A stretch of DNA of 64,000 bases from Parasponia andersonii (GCA_002914805.1 JXTB01000049.1:91439-155438); one strand, 5' to 3'. Shown: positions 23,939 through 36,600, counted from the first letter of the stretch. The notes: generated by a model from the sequence alone, not told the origin. Numbers and translations: made by a program.

Positions 23939-24961
23939 TTAACCACAATAAGGAAGCAAGAAAATATGAAATGCATCATATAATATATAATGACCAGAGT
24001 TTATAATGAAAACCATCATCAATAATGAAAATACTGCAATATAGAAATATAAACAAGTGTCACACAATAAGCATCTAAACCAAACTATAAACTCGTAGTA
24101 AAACTGCACACTATTCAAAAATACAACACCTATATAAGCAGTGTGCTCGTGAAAGACCTTAGGTAGTAAACCTTTGGTGAGCGGATCCACTATTAAAGAG
24201 TTTGTACCGATGTACTCAATTGACACTAAGCAACTCTGAACTCTTTCTCTCACAGTTAGGAACTTAATGTTAATATGCTTTGACTTCGATAAGCTTGTGT
24301 TGTTATTGGAATATAAAACTACCAAGTTATTGTTATAACAAAGTTTTAATGGTCTTTTAATGCCATTTATTATTTGCAGCCCGGTGATAAAGTTTCATAT
24401 CCATATATCGTGATTGGATGCCTCATAGTATACTATGAATTTTGCCTCCAAAATTGAAGTAGCTATGAGTGTCTGCTTGGCACTCTTCCAGAAAATAAAC
24501 TACCAAGTTATTGGAATATAAAACTACCAAGTTAATGGCCTTTTAATGCCATTTACTATTTGCAGCCCGGTGATAAAGTTTCACATCTCTATATCGTGAT
24601 CAGATGCCTCATAGTATACTATGAATTTTGCCTCCAAAGTTGAAGTAGCTACGAGTGTCTGCTTGATACTCTTCCAGAAAATAGCTCTTCCAACTAAAAG
24701 AAAAACATAGCCCGATGTGGATCTTTTACTGTCTAGGCATCCCACAAAATCAGAATCAGAATATCCAATGATCTCCAAAATGTCCGATCTTCGATAAATG
24801 AGCATGTATTCCTTTGTTCTTTGTAAGTACCTCATAACCCTATTTGCTGCCTTCCAATGGTCTACTCTAGGGTTACTCATGTATCTGTCCAACATGCCAA
24901 CTATGAACATAAGATCTGGACGTGTACATACCTGAGTATACTTCAAACTCCCTACCGCCAA
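23939..24961 (-). pseudogene. Copia RNase H, split by an internal duplication
   Basis: 24961-24581 starts MAVGSLKYTQVCTRPD and has GYSDSDFVGCLDSKRSTSGYVF and SIKQTLVATSTLEAKF. The C-terminal end lies at 24325-23960 (KHINIKFLTVRE, then DPLTKGLLPKVFHEH). Between them a ~150-bp stretch is present twice (24348-24497 and 24534-24682), linked by AAAACTACCAAGTT, which destroys the frame. Confidence 0.88.
24306..24682. repeat. Tandem duplication inside the copia RNase H
   Basis: Two copies of a ~186-bp unit: core 24348-24497 versus 24534-24682, differing at only a handful of positions. Each is preceded by TTGGAATATAAAACTACCAAG (24306 and 24512). Confidence 0.9.
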
Positions 24962-24989
24962 AGCATAAGAAAACTATTGTATAGCTTCT

Positions 24990-25967
24990 TTATCAACATC
25001 ACTCTTGGGACTTTGACTGAGGTTAAATTTATCTCCCTTAGATACTAGAGTATCTGTTGGTACACACTTATCCATACCAAACATACTGAGTACCCTATCG
25101 ATATAGCTCTTTTGTGAGAACCCAAGGATACCTCGAGAATAATCTCGGTATATCTATATACCTAATACAAAAAAGGCGACTCTAAGATATTTCATTTCGA
25201 AATTCTTTGTAAAAAATCTCTTGGTGTTATGCAGTAAGCCTATATCACTACTTACCAGTACTATATCATCAATATAAAGATGAGGAAGATAAACTTACTC
25301 CCACTAAACTTATGGAATACACAATCATCAACAAGATTCATCTCAAAACCGAATGAGATGATTACCTCATGAAATTTGTGGTACCATTAACGGAAAGCCT
25401 ACTTGAGACCATAGATAGATTTTTGAGTTTGTAGACCATAGACTTTAGATTTCTTGATACAAAATTTTCTAGTTGTACCACATATATCGTCTCATCAATG
25501 CCTCTATTAATAAACGCTATCTTAACATCCATCTGATGAAGATCAAGATCATAATGAGCTACAAGTATCATAATAACTCTAAAGAAGTCCTTCGAAGCGA
25601 CCAAAGAGAAAGTCTCTTTAAAATCAATGTCTTCCTTCTGAGTGAAGCCTTTAGCGATAATACGTGTCTTATATCTCTCTCCATTGCCTTTCGAATCTTG
25701 TTTGGTCTTAAATATCTATTTGTAACCAATGGGCTTCGAACTTTCAGGCAATTTGACGAGATTTCAAATGTCATTGTCTCTCATAGACTTCATCTCCTTA
25801 TTCATGGCATCAGTCAACTTTTGAGAATTGGAACTTTGTTTGACTTGTATGAAATTGAGTGGATTATCTTCCATTATCCTGATGTCAAACTCATATTTTT
25901 GGAGATATACGATATAGTCATCCAGAATCGTACTTCTTCTTTCTCTAGTGGACCTCCTTAAAGCCAC
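24990..25967 (-). pseudogene. Copia reverse transcriptase
   Basis: 25967-25764 reads RRSTRERRSTILDDY and the AMNKEMKSM approach to RT. 25604-25362 gives VASKDFFRVIMILVAHYDLDLHQMDVK and a TAFLNG-like AFINR. Later minus-strand text to 24990 includes the YIDDI-like LYIDD region near 25265. Several stops. Confidence 0.85.
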
Positions 25968-26399
25968 TAATTCTTGAGGCTGTTGAGTTTATTCTACAGG
26001 AGCATTTACCTCAACTGGGACAAGACCCTCCTGAACATTGTCTTGAACTGGAGCGATTGCATCTTGAATAATGATATTGTTAGGAATATGATCCTGACTA
26101 TTCTGACCATTGTTAATAGCGACCATAAGAAGAGAAACGAGTTCCTCTTCAAAGACAATGTCTCTAACCTTATCTTTCCTCCCAAACTCAATATCCTCAA
26201 GAAATTTGGCATTTCCTATCTCAAAGAAAGATTTTACTATAGGATCATAAAACTTATAGCCTCTGGATCTTTTAGAATACCCTACAAAATAGCAACTTAC
26301 TGTTCTTGAGTCTAGTTTCTTTTCATTTGGCCTGTAAGGCCTTATCTCAGCTGAACAACCCTAAATATACAAATGACTTATACTGGGTTTTTGTCCACT

Positions 26400-27165
26400 C
26401 CAGAGTTCATAAGGGGTTTTAGCTACTGCTTTGCTCAGTACTTTGTTAAGGATATATGCTATAGTTTTGAGTACGTCTCTCCATAATGATTTTGGTAAGG
26501 TGGAATGACTGATCATACTCCTTACCATATCCTTTAGTGTCTTATTGTATCATTCAGCAATACCATTCATACTAGGTTTCCTAAGCATAATGTATTATAG
26601 GACGATGCTTGCCACACTCTTCCAAATACTTAGTAAATGGCCCTAGATGTTGCTCACCTAATCTGTTATATCGACTATAGTACTCACCACCACGATCAAA
26701 ATTGATAGCCTTAATTTTCTTATCAAGTTGATTTTCAACCTCAGCTTTATAAGCTTTAAATACGTTCAGTGACTTTGACTTCTCATAAATTAAATATATG
26801 TATCTATAGTGAGAATAATCGCCTATGAACATGATAAAGTACTGTTATCCATTCTAAGAAGTCATAGGGAATGAATTACAGATGTCTCTATATATCAATT
26901 CTAAGATGCTAGAGCTCTTATTGGCACCTAATTTCCTAATGTTTGTCTGTTTCTCCTTTATACACTCAACACAGACATTAAAGTCTGCCAAATCAAGGAG
27001 ATCAAGGATCCTATCTGATACAAGATATTCAATTCATTGTTTAGAAATGAGTCCTAAGTATTTGTGCCACAACATCGATGAAACCTCATTGGTTAATTTT
27101 TGTTTTGTACTTCTTGAATTAACATACAAAGTTTCATTAATAGAGGATTGATATTTAACATATAT
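26400..27165 (-). pseudogene. Copia integrase
   Basis: GAG-pre-integrase LWHKYLG near 27060, then CVECIKEKQT, and the core at 26832-26581: MFIGDYSHYRYIYLIYEKS (first Asp) and KAINFDRGGEYYS (second Asp). Interrupted by several stops. Confidence 0.85.
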
Positions 27166-27439
27166 AAGTTGTCATTAAAAAAACCAATACCAACAATAGT
27201 TGAATCACCCATAAGACTAAATAAATTATTTTTGAAAGAATAAATAAAACCATATTTATCCAATACAAAAAATAGAAACCAAATTCCACCTTAAAAATGG
27301 TACCACAAAAGTCTCATCAAAATCCAAATGTTTCTCAGAATTCAAAAACAACCTAAAATGCCCTATGGCCTCCATCTCAGCTGTTTGATCGTCGCTCACA
27401 TAGATAACTCTTTCAACATTATCTGGCTTCCAGCTCTAC

Positions 27440-27650
27440 AAGCAACCCTGCATGGAAACACTAACGTGAGTAGTAGCACCAGAATCCACCCACCAAGTGT
27501 CCTTAGGTAAAAAAAGTTAAATTAACTTCAGAACAAACATAAATGAGAAGCTTACCCATCTTACCATGCTAAGCATTGTATTTAGCACATTTCTTCTTCA
27601 AGTGTCCACTCTTTCCATAAAAGAAGTAACCTTACTCATTTTACTTCTTC
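27440..27650 (-). pseudogene. Copia zinc knuckle and protease
   Basis: Minus-strand translation gives YFFYGKSGHLKKKC (a CCHC knuckle with Cys replaced by Tyr or Phe) near 27630-27590. After a stop comes WWVDSGATTHVS near 27500-27465 with the D-S-G protease active site. Confidence 0.8.
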
Positions 27651-27849
27651 TGTGCCTTAGCAGGTGGAGCTACTGTAGCTTTCTTACCCTTATCCATTTT
27701 CTTTTTCTTTACCTTAGAGTTAGTAGTCAAGTTAGCATTTTCAGGCCTTACAGCTTTGATTTTCTTTTCCTCCTGAACACAAATAGCTATTAACTCATTA
27801 ATATTCTATTTTTCCTTTTGGGTATTGTATATGGTCTGTAAGTTCTCAT

Positions 27850-28323
27850 ACTAATTAGAAAGATAAAGTAAAACTAAGGCCACAAGAAAATCCTGATTAA
27901 TTTCTAACTTGAATTTCTTATACTTGCCAGCTAAATGAAATATCTGCATGATATACTCCCTTATATTTCCTTTGCCGTTATACCTCATTGACATAAGTTT
28001 CCCTAAGATACTGATCATCTCACCTTTTTCATTCTTGAGATCTAATTTCTTAAGAGCAGCAAGAAAATCTTTAGCATTTTCCCCTTTAAGCAAAAAGTCC
28101 CACATAACTTTCGGAATAGAGCGTTTCGTAATCATAACGCTCATACGATTGGACTTTTCCTAAAGGTCAGTTCCTTTTATCCTTAGTGGAACTTTATTCT
28201 ATAAGAGCAGCGAGTTGGTCTTTTCTGAGTGCCAAGTCAAGATCCATACAACCTAGTATGATCATGACATTCTCTTTCCAGGTCTTAAAGTTTGTGCCCA
28301 TAAGCACAGGAATTGTACTCATA
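27850..28323 (-). pseudogene. Copia gag (UBN2 type)
   Basis: ATG at 28323 gives MSTIPVLMGTNFKTWKENVM, the usual N-terminus of UBN2-type gag, then a stop after DQLAALIE. A second readable part at 28144-27851 continues the gag core (KVMWDFLLKGENAKDFLAAL, MRYNGKGNIREYIMQ). Broken by at least two stops. Confidence 0.85.
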
Positions 28324-30900
28324 TTGGCAGAAATACTAATAGCAGAAACAAAATAGAGAACAAAATAAAATTATAAATTAACCATGCTCACAACTTGAAT
28401 GTCATATATATAGGCATATAATTTAATCATAAAATATGCAAACATGACATATATCATATAATCATATAAGGTGAGCTACCATCACAAGATACCTAGCACA
28501 ACATTAATAAGCCTTCTTTTAGGCCGACTTATTAACTTGCAAGTAGTACTCTCATGTGCAATAATCAAACACTGACAGTAAATTCTGTAAAATAACAAAC
28601 ATTCTTTTGAGCCGATTTATTGCTCACATAAAAACTGAACGACCGTCACGTATTCACCATCACATGTGCGTTTGATGTCGTACCAAATGATCACCTTCTT
28701 TTAGGCTAATAATCACCCACATTAGCAATAAACTTACGACATCTTCATACGTCAGTATAAATAAGACTACGCTATAGAGCTTAATTTGGCAACTTATTAC
28801 TTTATTGAATCTATCCCAACATATAAGACAAATGGTATGATGAAAAACATCCAAAATGCCCAAGCCAAATAAGTTTTTCATAAACACAAAACAAAAGCAA
28901 TTGATTTTGTAACATTTATCAACTCTAAAATCCAAATAGAGTTTTAAACGAATAAATGCGAGTCGTTACTTAAATTAATTTCAAGGTAATTAATCTTTAT
29001 TGGTCATGTCTTGGATTAGATTCCCTTGAAATGTGTCAAAAATGACTCAATTCTATCCAAAAATAGACCAAAAAACTAAAATTAGGTCAAAAATTGACCT
29101 CTGTACATGAGAGGTTAGCGTTGCAGTGCTAGGAAGCTAGCGATGCGACGCTTGCCTTTCTGTCACCCAGCGTAAATCATCCAAAACACTACAATACCTC
29201 CAATCAATAATTTTAAGCCTTAATAATTACAATTAATGGTCTTAAAACCCAGAGATAAACTCTTATAACATCAAAATATTCAACATATGGTGAAAAAAAT
29301 CATAGATCAAGCAATTAACTCAATATCTTACATATTTAACTGAGCCATTGTGCCAAATTTGACTCAAATTGTTCGACTAATTACTTATTTATCAAATTAT
29401 TTAATATTTCATAAAATATTAAATAATTATTTCATGAAAAATATTTTTACAAATTTTATGTAAACAAAATGAAAAACATTAAATTATAAAGCTAATTTCT
29501 ATTAATACGTACAAATTTAATTTAAAAATAAATTAATTAATAATTATATTATTTACGTGAATTTTGACGCATTTGTCTATATAATGTTTCATTAAGTGAG
29601 TGGCACGTGTATCGTTTGCGGTCCACGTAAATTGCCATCCTTTTAGGTTTCATTTTGTTTTTCTCTCTCTTTCTTTTCTTTCTTTTTTTTTTTTTTTTTA
29701 TAATGAAGTCCCCTTTTGATATTTGACATTATGACTTTAATTGTACGTAAGGAATTATGTCATTGCTCTTTTTTTTCCTTTTTATTTTTTGTTTGTTGGA
29801 AAATGTAGAAGGGTCATAAAAGGGAGGCTCTAAACTTATATAATAAAGTCAAGTCTCCATCGTGTGGAAGCCAATGTAATGGCATTGGTCAAATGTGTCT
29901 AGGCCAGATGGTTAATAAACAATGTCTTAGGACAAAAACAGGAAAAATAATTAAAAGAAAAAAAAGTAAATGATAAACAATGACTTCACATGGTTATTTG
30001 CATTGTCCTACCTCAAAGACTCAAATGACAACATTGTACCTGATTTTCCTGAGAGCCAAACATTGTATGCACTATGTACCTAGTACCCATAAAAACTTAG
30101 ATTTTCTTTTCAACAAGAAAATGAAATATAAAGCCTTCAAATTCGTGCGTCTTTCCTCAGCCTTAAGAATTAGTCATGTTGGCTTATTTGCCAGCCAATT
30201 GCTTTAAATGACCAACAACAAAGCATCACTTTTTAAGCCTCACCAAATTTTATGGGTGCATGAATGATGTACTATGAAAAATTCAAGGAAAAAGGGCATG
30301 ACAAGTGGGTTATCTTCACGTTTGTGGACTGTTTGAGTCTATCCAAGTCAAGAGCAAAACATTAGTTGACAAAATAAATTAGATCCTTTTTTAATGATCT
30401 CAAGGTACATGAAAGATATTCCTGTTTGTAAGTATATTATTATAGTGGGCCTAAAATTAAAAAATCAAATGTTTAGATGTTTCTTAGGCCGGCAAATATT
30501 TTTGTATTGATCTAGTACTTAATTATTCAAGTTCTGGTCTCAGAAAAAGACTTGTTTATAGGGTGGAATAACATGCTTTGGTATTGGTCCATATACAAAT
30601 CAGAAAAATGAACTGATATGGGAAGAACACATAGTCATAGAGCATAACTCATAAAGAGAGTTATTGGAAAAGCATCTTAGTTCTAGTGAAATTGAAACAA
30701 AATGTAAAATCATATAAAACCAACTGATATATCTATATATTCTCACAAAAGAATAAAAATGTTGCTGAAATAAAACAACATCAGAACTTCTCTAATGGGA
30801 ATTTTGACAGCAGGCATATGAGAAATACACTAACCATTTACATAGATTACAATCATTATAGAGTAACAGGAGAAAACTGTTCTAAAAAAGAAAAGAATGC
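28324..30900. other. Intergenic or degraded element leader, with repeated motifs
   Basis: No gene. A motif CTTCTTTTAGGCCGACTTATT recurs at about 28509, 28600 and 28690 with 2-5 changes each time. 29677-29700 is a pyrimidine run ending in poly-T. Otherwise AT-rich with no recognisable coding. Confidence 0.45.
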
Positions 30901-30927
30901 TACAATTCTGTAAAACAAATTGAAATC

Positions 30928-32853
30928 TCATCTTCTGCGGAAATTTTGCAATGATCTTGGTGACCCTTCAAAGAGATCCAATAGAAAGCTTTCTAGATCA
31001 TCAGCAGTGTACTTGATATGCTTCTCATCGTTCGAGTTTCGCCCGGTGAAACTCCGATATGCTTGAATTACCTTATTTGAAATTGAAATTTGAAGCTCTG
31101 CCCTAAGTTGTGGATCTGGGATATACCAGGCTGTCTGGTTTCTATAAACCTCTTCAAAGGTAACACTGAAACTCCTAGACCTTTCTTTGAAAATGGCCTT
31201 CGGTAGAGAGCTACCATCATGTGATCTGAGTAAAGAAACAGCAAAACTCCATGAGTTTCTCTCATAACCTGTGGCATGCTGCTGTACTTTGGCCATATGC
31301 TCTCTGATCCAAACATCTCCCAAAAGAAGTCCGAGTTTAGAGCTCTTCACCTTCTGGACAATGTAGTTGATGTTATTCATCAAGAACACATTTTGCAAAG
31401 CAACATCTTTGTACAATTTAGCTCTGTTGTTGAGATTGGATTCTAGAGTTGACGCGATTGATCGTAGATGGCACGCTGTGGGACAAGAAGTTGCCGATGA
31501 GCCACCCTCCTGTGAGTTCTCCAACTCGAAGACTGAGCTGGGATCTTCCGAAACTTGATCCTTGAGAAGGACATTGAGTGTGTCAACATATTCAGCAAGG
31601 GTCTTGATGTAGTTCATGACATACTTTGTCATATGATGGATGCTACCTCCAGGGAAAGGAGTGTTTGATGTTTTGGAAGCAATGGCACATCTGAACTCAG
31701 CAAATGTTGCTCTTGAGAAGTCTCCCAGTTTTGCCAAAAGCTTGTGGAACTCGATTCGGTTAACCGATCCTGCCTCTTCCAACAGCAAATGATCTATGTC
31801 CAAGAGAAGATCTGCCAGAACCTCATACATGTCAAGCAATCGAAACAACTTGTCCGGCTCATGAGCTCCCATTACTACAGCTTCACCAAAATTCAATAGG
31901 TACAACATTGAAGCTTTTGAGGTTTCCACAAAGCAATGTGGACTAAAAGATCCAGACTCCCCTAAGATCTGATCACAGAGCCGTTTTTCACTTGGAAGGT
32001 AAACCCGGATGAGGATCTTCATGATCCAAATCCATCTCTTCATCTCGTAGTTCAAGCTTTTCCCCTCCATTTTGAGCACATCCTCAATGGTGAATGTGTC
32101 CATGCTTAAGCTATCCCAGTACTCGTCCAAGGCTTCTTTTCTAGCCCTGACGAAAGCTTGGCACAGTTCTTGAGCATAATTCGAAGCAAACATCAGATTG
32201 GCAATGGATTTGAGATGAGGGATTACTTGTGGATGGACCAAATCAACGAGATGATCCTCAGATTCGTCGCCATTGCTGTTTCTTCGAGATGCTTCGTCCA
32301 GTGGTTCTTCCTCAACCGAAACAAAGGACTCATCATACGCCACATCTGATCTAAAAGAACGGAATGACATGTACTGGGGCTCAAAGTACTGCTTGTGCTG
32401 ATGAAGAATGTGGACTAGCTCCTCTTCCAGCCTTGACATCACCGTCTGAAGAAGACTTTCTGCTCTTTGAAGAAGCTCCATTGGCTTCCCACTCTCATCC
32501 GCTGCCAAGTTTCTGAGACTTTCCATCAAGGTGTGGATTTCATCAACGACTTTAAAGGTTTCAGAAGCTTCAATAGGGCCAGAGTTACACACCATCAGCT
32601 GATTCGGCTTCCAACTCGCCACCTTCTCCTCGGCGTGTTTGAGCCGCTGTTCGAATTCGAAAAACTCCCCACCTTTGCTTTCCACAATTACTCCCATGGC
32701 AGACAAGTGGGAGTCAAGATCAGTGAGGATCTTTTTCAAGTCATCTGTGAGATAATCACTTGCTACTAAGGCCTTGGTTAAGTGCAAAGCTGCAGCCATC
32801 ATATGCTGCTTTCCTTCAGGGTTTGAGATAGCAGATTTGCAATCTTCCATTTC
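30928..32853 (-). CDS. Exocyst subunit EXO70 (EXO70E-like)
   Basis: Subunit of the octameric exocyst that tethers secretory vesicles to the plasma membrane; EXO70 contacts phosphoinositides in the membrane. Single exon, as usual for plant EXO70s outside the A clade. I prefer the Met at 32853 (MEDCKSAISNPEGKQH) over the ATG at 32898 because it fits the family and gives 641 residues. The N-terminal third is helical, with DEIHTLMESLRNL and the YDESFVSVEEEPLDEASR segment. The EXO70 core covers about residues 255-640 (LVHPQVIPHLKSIANLMF, WIWIMKILIRVYLPSEKRLC, MTKYVMNYIKTLAEY, LRSIASTLESNL, FLMNNINYIVQKVK). The C-terminus is TADDLESFLLDLFEGSPRSL plus a basic tail, where membrane binding is known in the family. 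The E clade is my assignment from memory of Arabidopsis EXO70E2. No defects. Confidence 0.95.
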   Translation of the reverse strand, partial: EMEDCKSAISNPEGKQHMMAAALHLTKALVASDYLTDDLKKILTDLDSHLSAMGVIVESKGGEFFEFEQRLKHAEEKVASWKPNQLMVCNSGPIEASETFKVVDEIHTLMESLRNLAADESGKPMELLQRAESLLQTVMSRLEEELVHILHQHKQYFEPQYMSFRSFRSDVAYDESFVSVEEEPLDEASRRNSNGDESEDHLVDLVHPQVIPHLKSIANLMFASNYAQELCQAFVRARKEALDEYWDSLSMDTFTIEDVLKMEGKSLNYEMKRWIWIMKILIRVYLPSEKRLCDQILGESGSFSPHCFVETSKASMLYLLNFGEAVVMGAHEPDKLFRLLDMYEVLADLLLDIDHLLLEEAGSVNRIEFHKLLAKLGDFSRATFAEFRCAIASKTSNTPFPGGSIHHMTKYVMNYIKTLAEYVDTLNVLLKDQVSEDPSSVFELENSQEGGSSATSCPTACHLRSIASTLESNLNNRAKLYKDVALQNVFLMNNINYIVQKVKSSKLGLLLGDVWIREHMAKVQQHATGYERNSWSFAVSLLRSHDGSSLPKAIFKERSRSFSVTFEEVYRNQTAWYIPDPQLRAELQISISNKVIQAYRSFTGRNSNDEKHIKYTADDLESFLLDLFEGSPRSLQNFRRR

Positions 32854-32899
32854 AGAAAACAGAAGATCATAAAAGATCAAGAGGATAGATAACACCAAG

Positions 32900-33763
32900 C
32901 CTAAAAGTGAACCCGAAACTCAAACCGAAGAAAAAACCCGGACCACTTTGCCTAATTCTTATTCAGAAGAATATGAATTCAATTGGCTAAGGATGAGAAC
33001 TTGACTAGCTGGTTTAGAAACAACGGTCAAATCCCACAAGTTCAGACCATTAACAAACAGACTAGACTTTGAAGCAGGGAAAATAAAAAAGGAAAGCAAT
33101 TGATTCCAAGCAACCAATTTGGAATACTGATTCAAAAAAAGGCCAGTAAGGAGGAAGATTGAGAAATGGAAAGATGGATAAAAGTATTACACAAAGCCTA
33201 TAATTGAAGCTTTACCTAAGTAAAATAAAATATATTTATGAGAAATAAACTAAGAACTCTACCAAACACTTTGACTGTTCCTTTCTCTTGAACCCCCTTT
33301 CTGTGTAGTCGAGACGGACCAAAATTATACTAGACCAACCTCAAAACTCAAAAACCCAGATGAGGAATTTGCCAAAAGAAACAAAACAAACAAGTCATGG
33401 TACTCAACAACCCAGATGAGGAAAATTTCAAGAGAAACAAAATGAACTAAAAACCCAGATGAGGAAAATCCCAAGAGAAACCAAACAAACTAGTCAAGGT
33501 CTCAATCCAAGCTCCCTTGTCCCAAGCAACCACAAACTCACAAACCCTTTTCTCCTTTTGGGCTAGAAACTAGAAAAGAACTCAAAAGAGTTGCCGAAAC
33601 TATCACATAAAACACTAGAGGAAATAAAAACTCAAGAAGAGACGGCTCCTAAATCCGAGTCACAGTAAAAATACAACAAGGAAATCTTATAAGATAATAC
33701 TACTGGAAAGCGAATAACGCGTTTTCTTTGATCAGAGATATATTTTCCAAGATATGGACATAG

Positions 33764-33812
<49 letters not shown>

Positions 33813-34142
33813 TATGACATGGAGTTTGAGAAGCAAACGAGGGTAAGCAAAGGTGAAAATGAGAGCAGACAAATCAAATAGTTGAAATACAGATAGGGGG
33901 TGGACCTGAAACTTCTTGGGTTTGCTTGCAAAGTCTTTGCTGCTAAAATGTGTATATTTATTTTGAAAACTAATATTAATGCTTCTTAAGAATTTGGCCC
34001 CTAGTATTTAGCAAACTGTTATTAACCACCAAATGGGGAATGAATAGTTAAAAGCCGAAAAGGCGCCAATCTTGTGGCCAACTACTATACAAAGCTACTG
34101 CTTTTACCTTTGCCTTCGGTTTTGTTTGCATTTATTTCTTCA
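32900..34142. other. 5' region of EXO70
   Basis: No other gene. The stretch holds repeated AAAACCCAGATGAGGAAAATT-like segments at about 33350, 33410 and 33450, and an (AG)n array at 33769-33808; probably promoter and 5' UTR of the EXO70 gene. Confidence 0.5.
33769..33808. repeat. (AG)n microsatellite
   Basis: About 19 AG units upstream of EXO70. GA repeats are common in plant 5' UTRs. Confidence 0.9.
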
Positions 34143-34157
34143 AACTTGCTAAGCAGG
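34143..34157. repeat. LINE target site duplication, left copy
   Basis: AACTTGCTAAGCAGG, identical to 36611-36625. Confidence 0.93.
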
Positions 34158-34589
34158 GTTTTTTTTTTTTTTTTTGCTAAATGTTACCTAGAGGAACGTC
34201 CGGTAAATTATTAAAATTAAAATAAATAAAAAAAAGAAAAGTACAAAAGATAACCTAGTGTGAAGCACCCTTTAAATAGGAAAGAAAACCAAAAAAACAA
34301 AACTAAAAGTCCTGTAAGGAGCCAAATAGTTATACAGAAATATAACCATCGTCTTAATCTCCCTATAATGCCTTATTAAAATATTTCCACGTAAAATCTA
34401 ATTGGAGAAATCATAGAAAGGAAAAAAAGAACACATTGTATTACATAATGTGGGCAACTAAGAAAAACTAAAAGTGCTTCGCCCTGAGCAGTCTTTGAAG
34501 AAGACCTCATAAATAAATGAAGGAGTGTTATGCCACCAGGTTGGAGCCTGAATACTTGTCGCTCTAGAAATCAAGATGTCAGCAACTGG

Positions 34590-34970
34590 ATTATCTTTCC
34601 GAAAGATATGAGAAACATGAAAATTCATCTTTGAAATCCTGTCAATGCAGTGTAACCAAGATGGCTTTCAGCACCAAGGAACAGAAGGGGAACGTGCCCT
34701 TAAAAGAGTAACCAAATATAAAGAATCACTCTCAAGCTATAGATGCTTCCAACCAAAGGCCCATGCATAAGAAAGTACATAAATTGTACCTGCTAGCTCC
34801 GCCTCAAAAGCATAATCCTTGCCTAAAGGGATAGCGAAAGCTCATTTAAAAAAGCCTCGAGAGGTACAAAAAATGCCTCCACAACCTACTAAGCCTGGAC
34901 TACCAAAGGTAACCACATCTGTATTAACCTTCAACCAGCCAACTAGGGGAACACGCCACTGAACTTCCAA
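34590..34970 (-). pseudogene. LINE RNase H domain
   Basis: Minus-strand text includes VPLVGWLKVNTDVVTFG (first Asp), GKDYAFEAELAG (Glu) and HIFRKDNPVADILISRA, the plant RVT_3-type RNase H pattern, with a few stops. Confidence 0.75.
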
Positions 34971-34997
34971 GACTCTCGGCACCTTTGGAGGCCGTAT

Positions 34998-36600
34998 CTA
35001 GACATGAAGACATTTCAAAATCTGTAACTCCTCCATGGTATTTCTCATTGTTCCCGAGCCAATCTTATTGGACTCACCAACTGCACGCCATATTGAAGCA
35101 ATTATTGAGTTAATAGAGACAGTTTCATTATCAAACAACCTTTTATTACGTAACATCCAAATCACCCAAATAGTAATCAAAATTGCTGAATGCCATAGCT
35201 GTGATACTTGGGTATTGAAAGTAACTTCTATGGCATCTAGCCATAGATTAATTATGGAACTATCCAAGCGAATTCTTCTCGGAAAAGCTGTTAAGACAGT
35301 ACCCCAAATGGAAATGGCAAATTTACAAGTAAGGAAAAGGTGATCAGTATCTTCTTCATGACAAAAACAAAATCGACAGCATGAAGGCATAAGTAATCCT
35401 CTATGAATCAAATTCTTCTCAGTCGGAAGCTTATTCTGGAGCAACCTCTAAAATACCAAAGAATAAGAAGGAGGGATAAAAGAAGCCCAGAACTTACTAC
35501 CCTATCTTTCTTTTAAAGCAACGCTAGCCAAGGATTTATATCTATCAGCACAAGAGACCGCACCAGAAACTGAATGACGCCAAATCAAAGTGTTAGAATC
35601 ACCAATAACTGTATTTCTGATTTTATCTGCAAATTGTGAGAAATTGGAGACAAAAAAAGTCGGAAGAGACTAATCAAAATCAGATGTAACATCACCAATA
35701 ACTGCATCAAAACTAGGCTCCAAATTGCCAGTATAAGTGATCAAACTAGTTAAAGGAGAGCCTAAGCAATTTTTTGTCCAAAAATACACTTTAGAATTTC
35801 TACCCACTGCCCAAATTGATTCATCGTCAAGAGGCTGAATATGATCTCTTAGCCCACACCAAATGGAAGATTTCCAAAACCTACATTGAGATAAGCCATT
35901 AGAAAAGAATCTGCCCTTTAGAAAGTGAAAGACAAATGAATCTGAAGTCATTAAACTCCAAGAAAGTTTCTTTAAAAGTGTTGCATTAAGAATTCTAGGA
36001 TCCCGAAAACCTAAACCACCATCATCTTTAGACTTACAACACATTCTCCATGATGTAATGACCGGCTTAGAAATCTTGTAAGATCCAGACCAGAGGAAAT
36101 TTCTAATGGAAGAAATCAGATCTTTCAGAAGGGTCATAGGCCATTTATAAACTTGAAAAGAGTAAATCAACTGACCGATGATGACAGAATTAATCAAACT
36201 AACCCTTCCTACCATAGAGAGAGTAAGACTTTTCCAGTATTCAAAGTTTGCATTGATCTTATCAAGAATCGGCTGAAAGGTGCGACGCTTTGGAGTACCA
36301 ATAAAGAGAGAAACCCTAAGATAAGAAAGCATTGTGCCCCCCTTTCTCATACCAGTAGAGCGCAAAAATTCAGAAAGTCAATTGGCAGGAACAGCTCGAC
36401 CAAAATAAATGAAAGATTTGCTATAATTCACCTATTGGCCTGAAATAGTTTCATAATGATGGAGGGCATAGATAATAGTTTTAATATTGGAATTCGAAGC
36501 GCAAGAAAACAAGAGAACATCATCAACGAATAAAAAATGAATTGGTGCCTTCTTTTTTCTTGTGGAAGTCATTGGAATAAGAGCATCCCTTTTAATTAAT
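34998..36600 (-). pseudogene. LINE reverse transcriptase C-terminal half and zf-RVT
   Basis: FVDD catalytic box at 36532-36521, in the usual FADD/YADD position. 36365-35670 carries the post-catalytic conserved text (YLRVSLFIGTPKRR, NFLWSG, LNATLLKKLSWSL). 35444-34998 is the zf-RVT domain with Cys and His (CRFCFCHEEDTDH) and the NLWLDAIEV... linker. Separated by stops near 36380 and 35480-35670. Confidence 0.9.

Larger units (their letters stand above)
23183..28323 (-). mobile_element. Ty1-copia retrotransposon, 5' LTR not found
   Basis: Minus-strand element in copia order: gag (28323-27850), knuckle (~27600), protease (~27490), integrase (~27160-26400), RT (~25970-24990), RNase H (24961-23960), polypurine tract, 3' LTR (23593-23183). 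Every domain is broken by stops or frameshifts. No second copy of the LTR is seen to the right up to 29600, so the 5' end is missing or too diverged to see by eye. Confidence 0.9.

Noticed and set aside
32853..32898. Upstream Met of EXO70 (15 extra hydrophobic residues)
   Set aside because: The extension VLSILLIFYDLLFS has no counterpart in the EXO70 family, and an added signal-like segment would not fit a cytosolic protein; the next Met is preferred.
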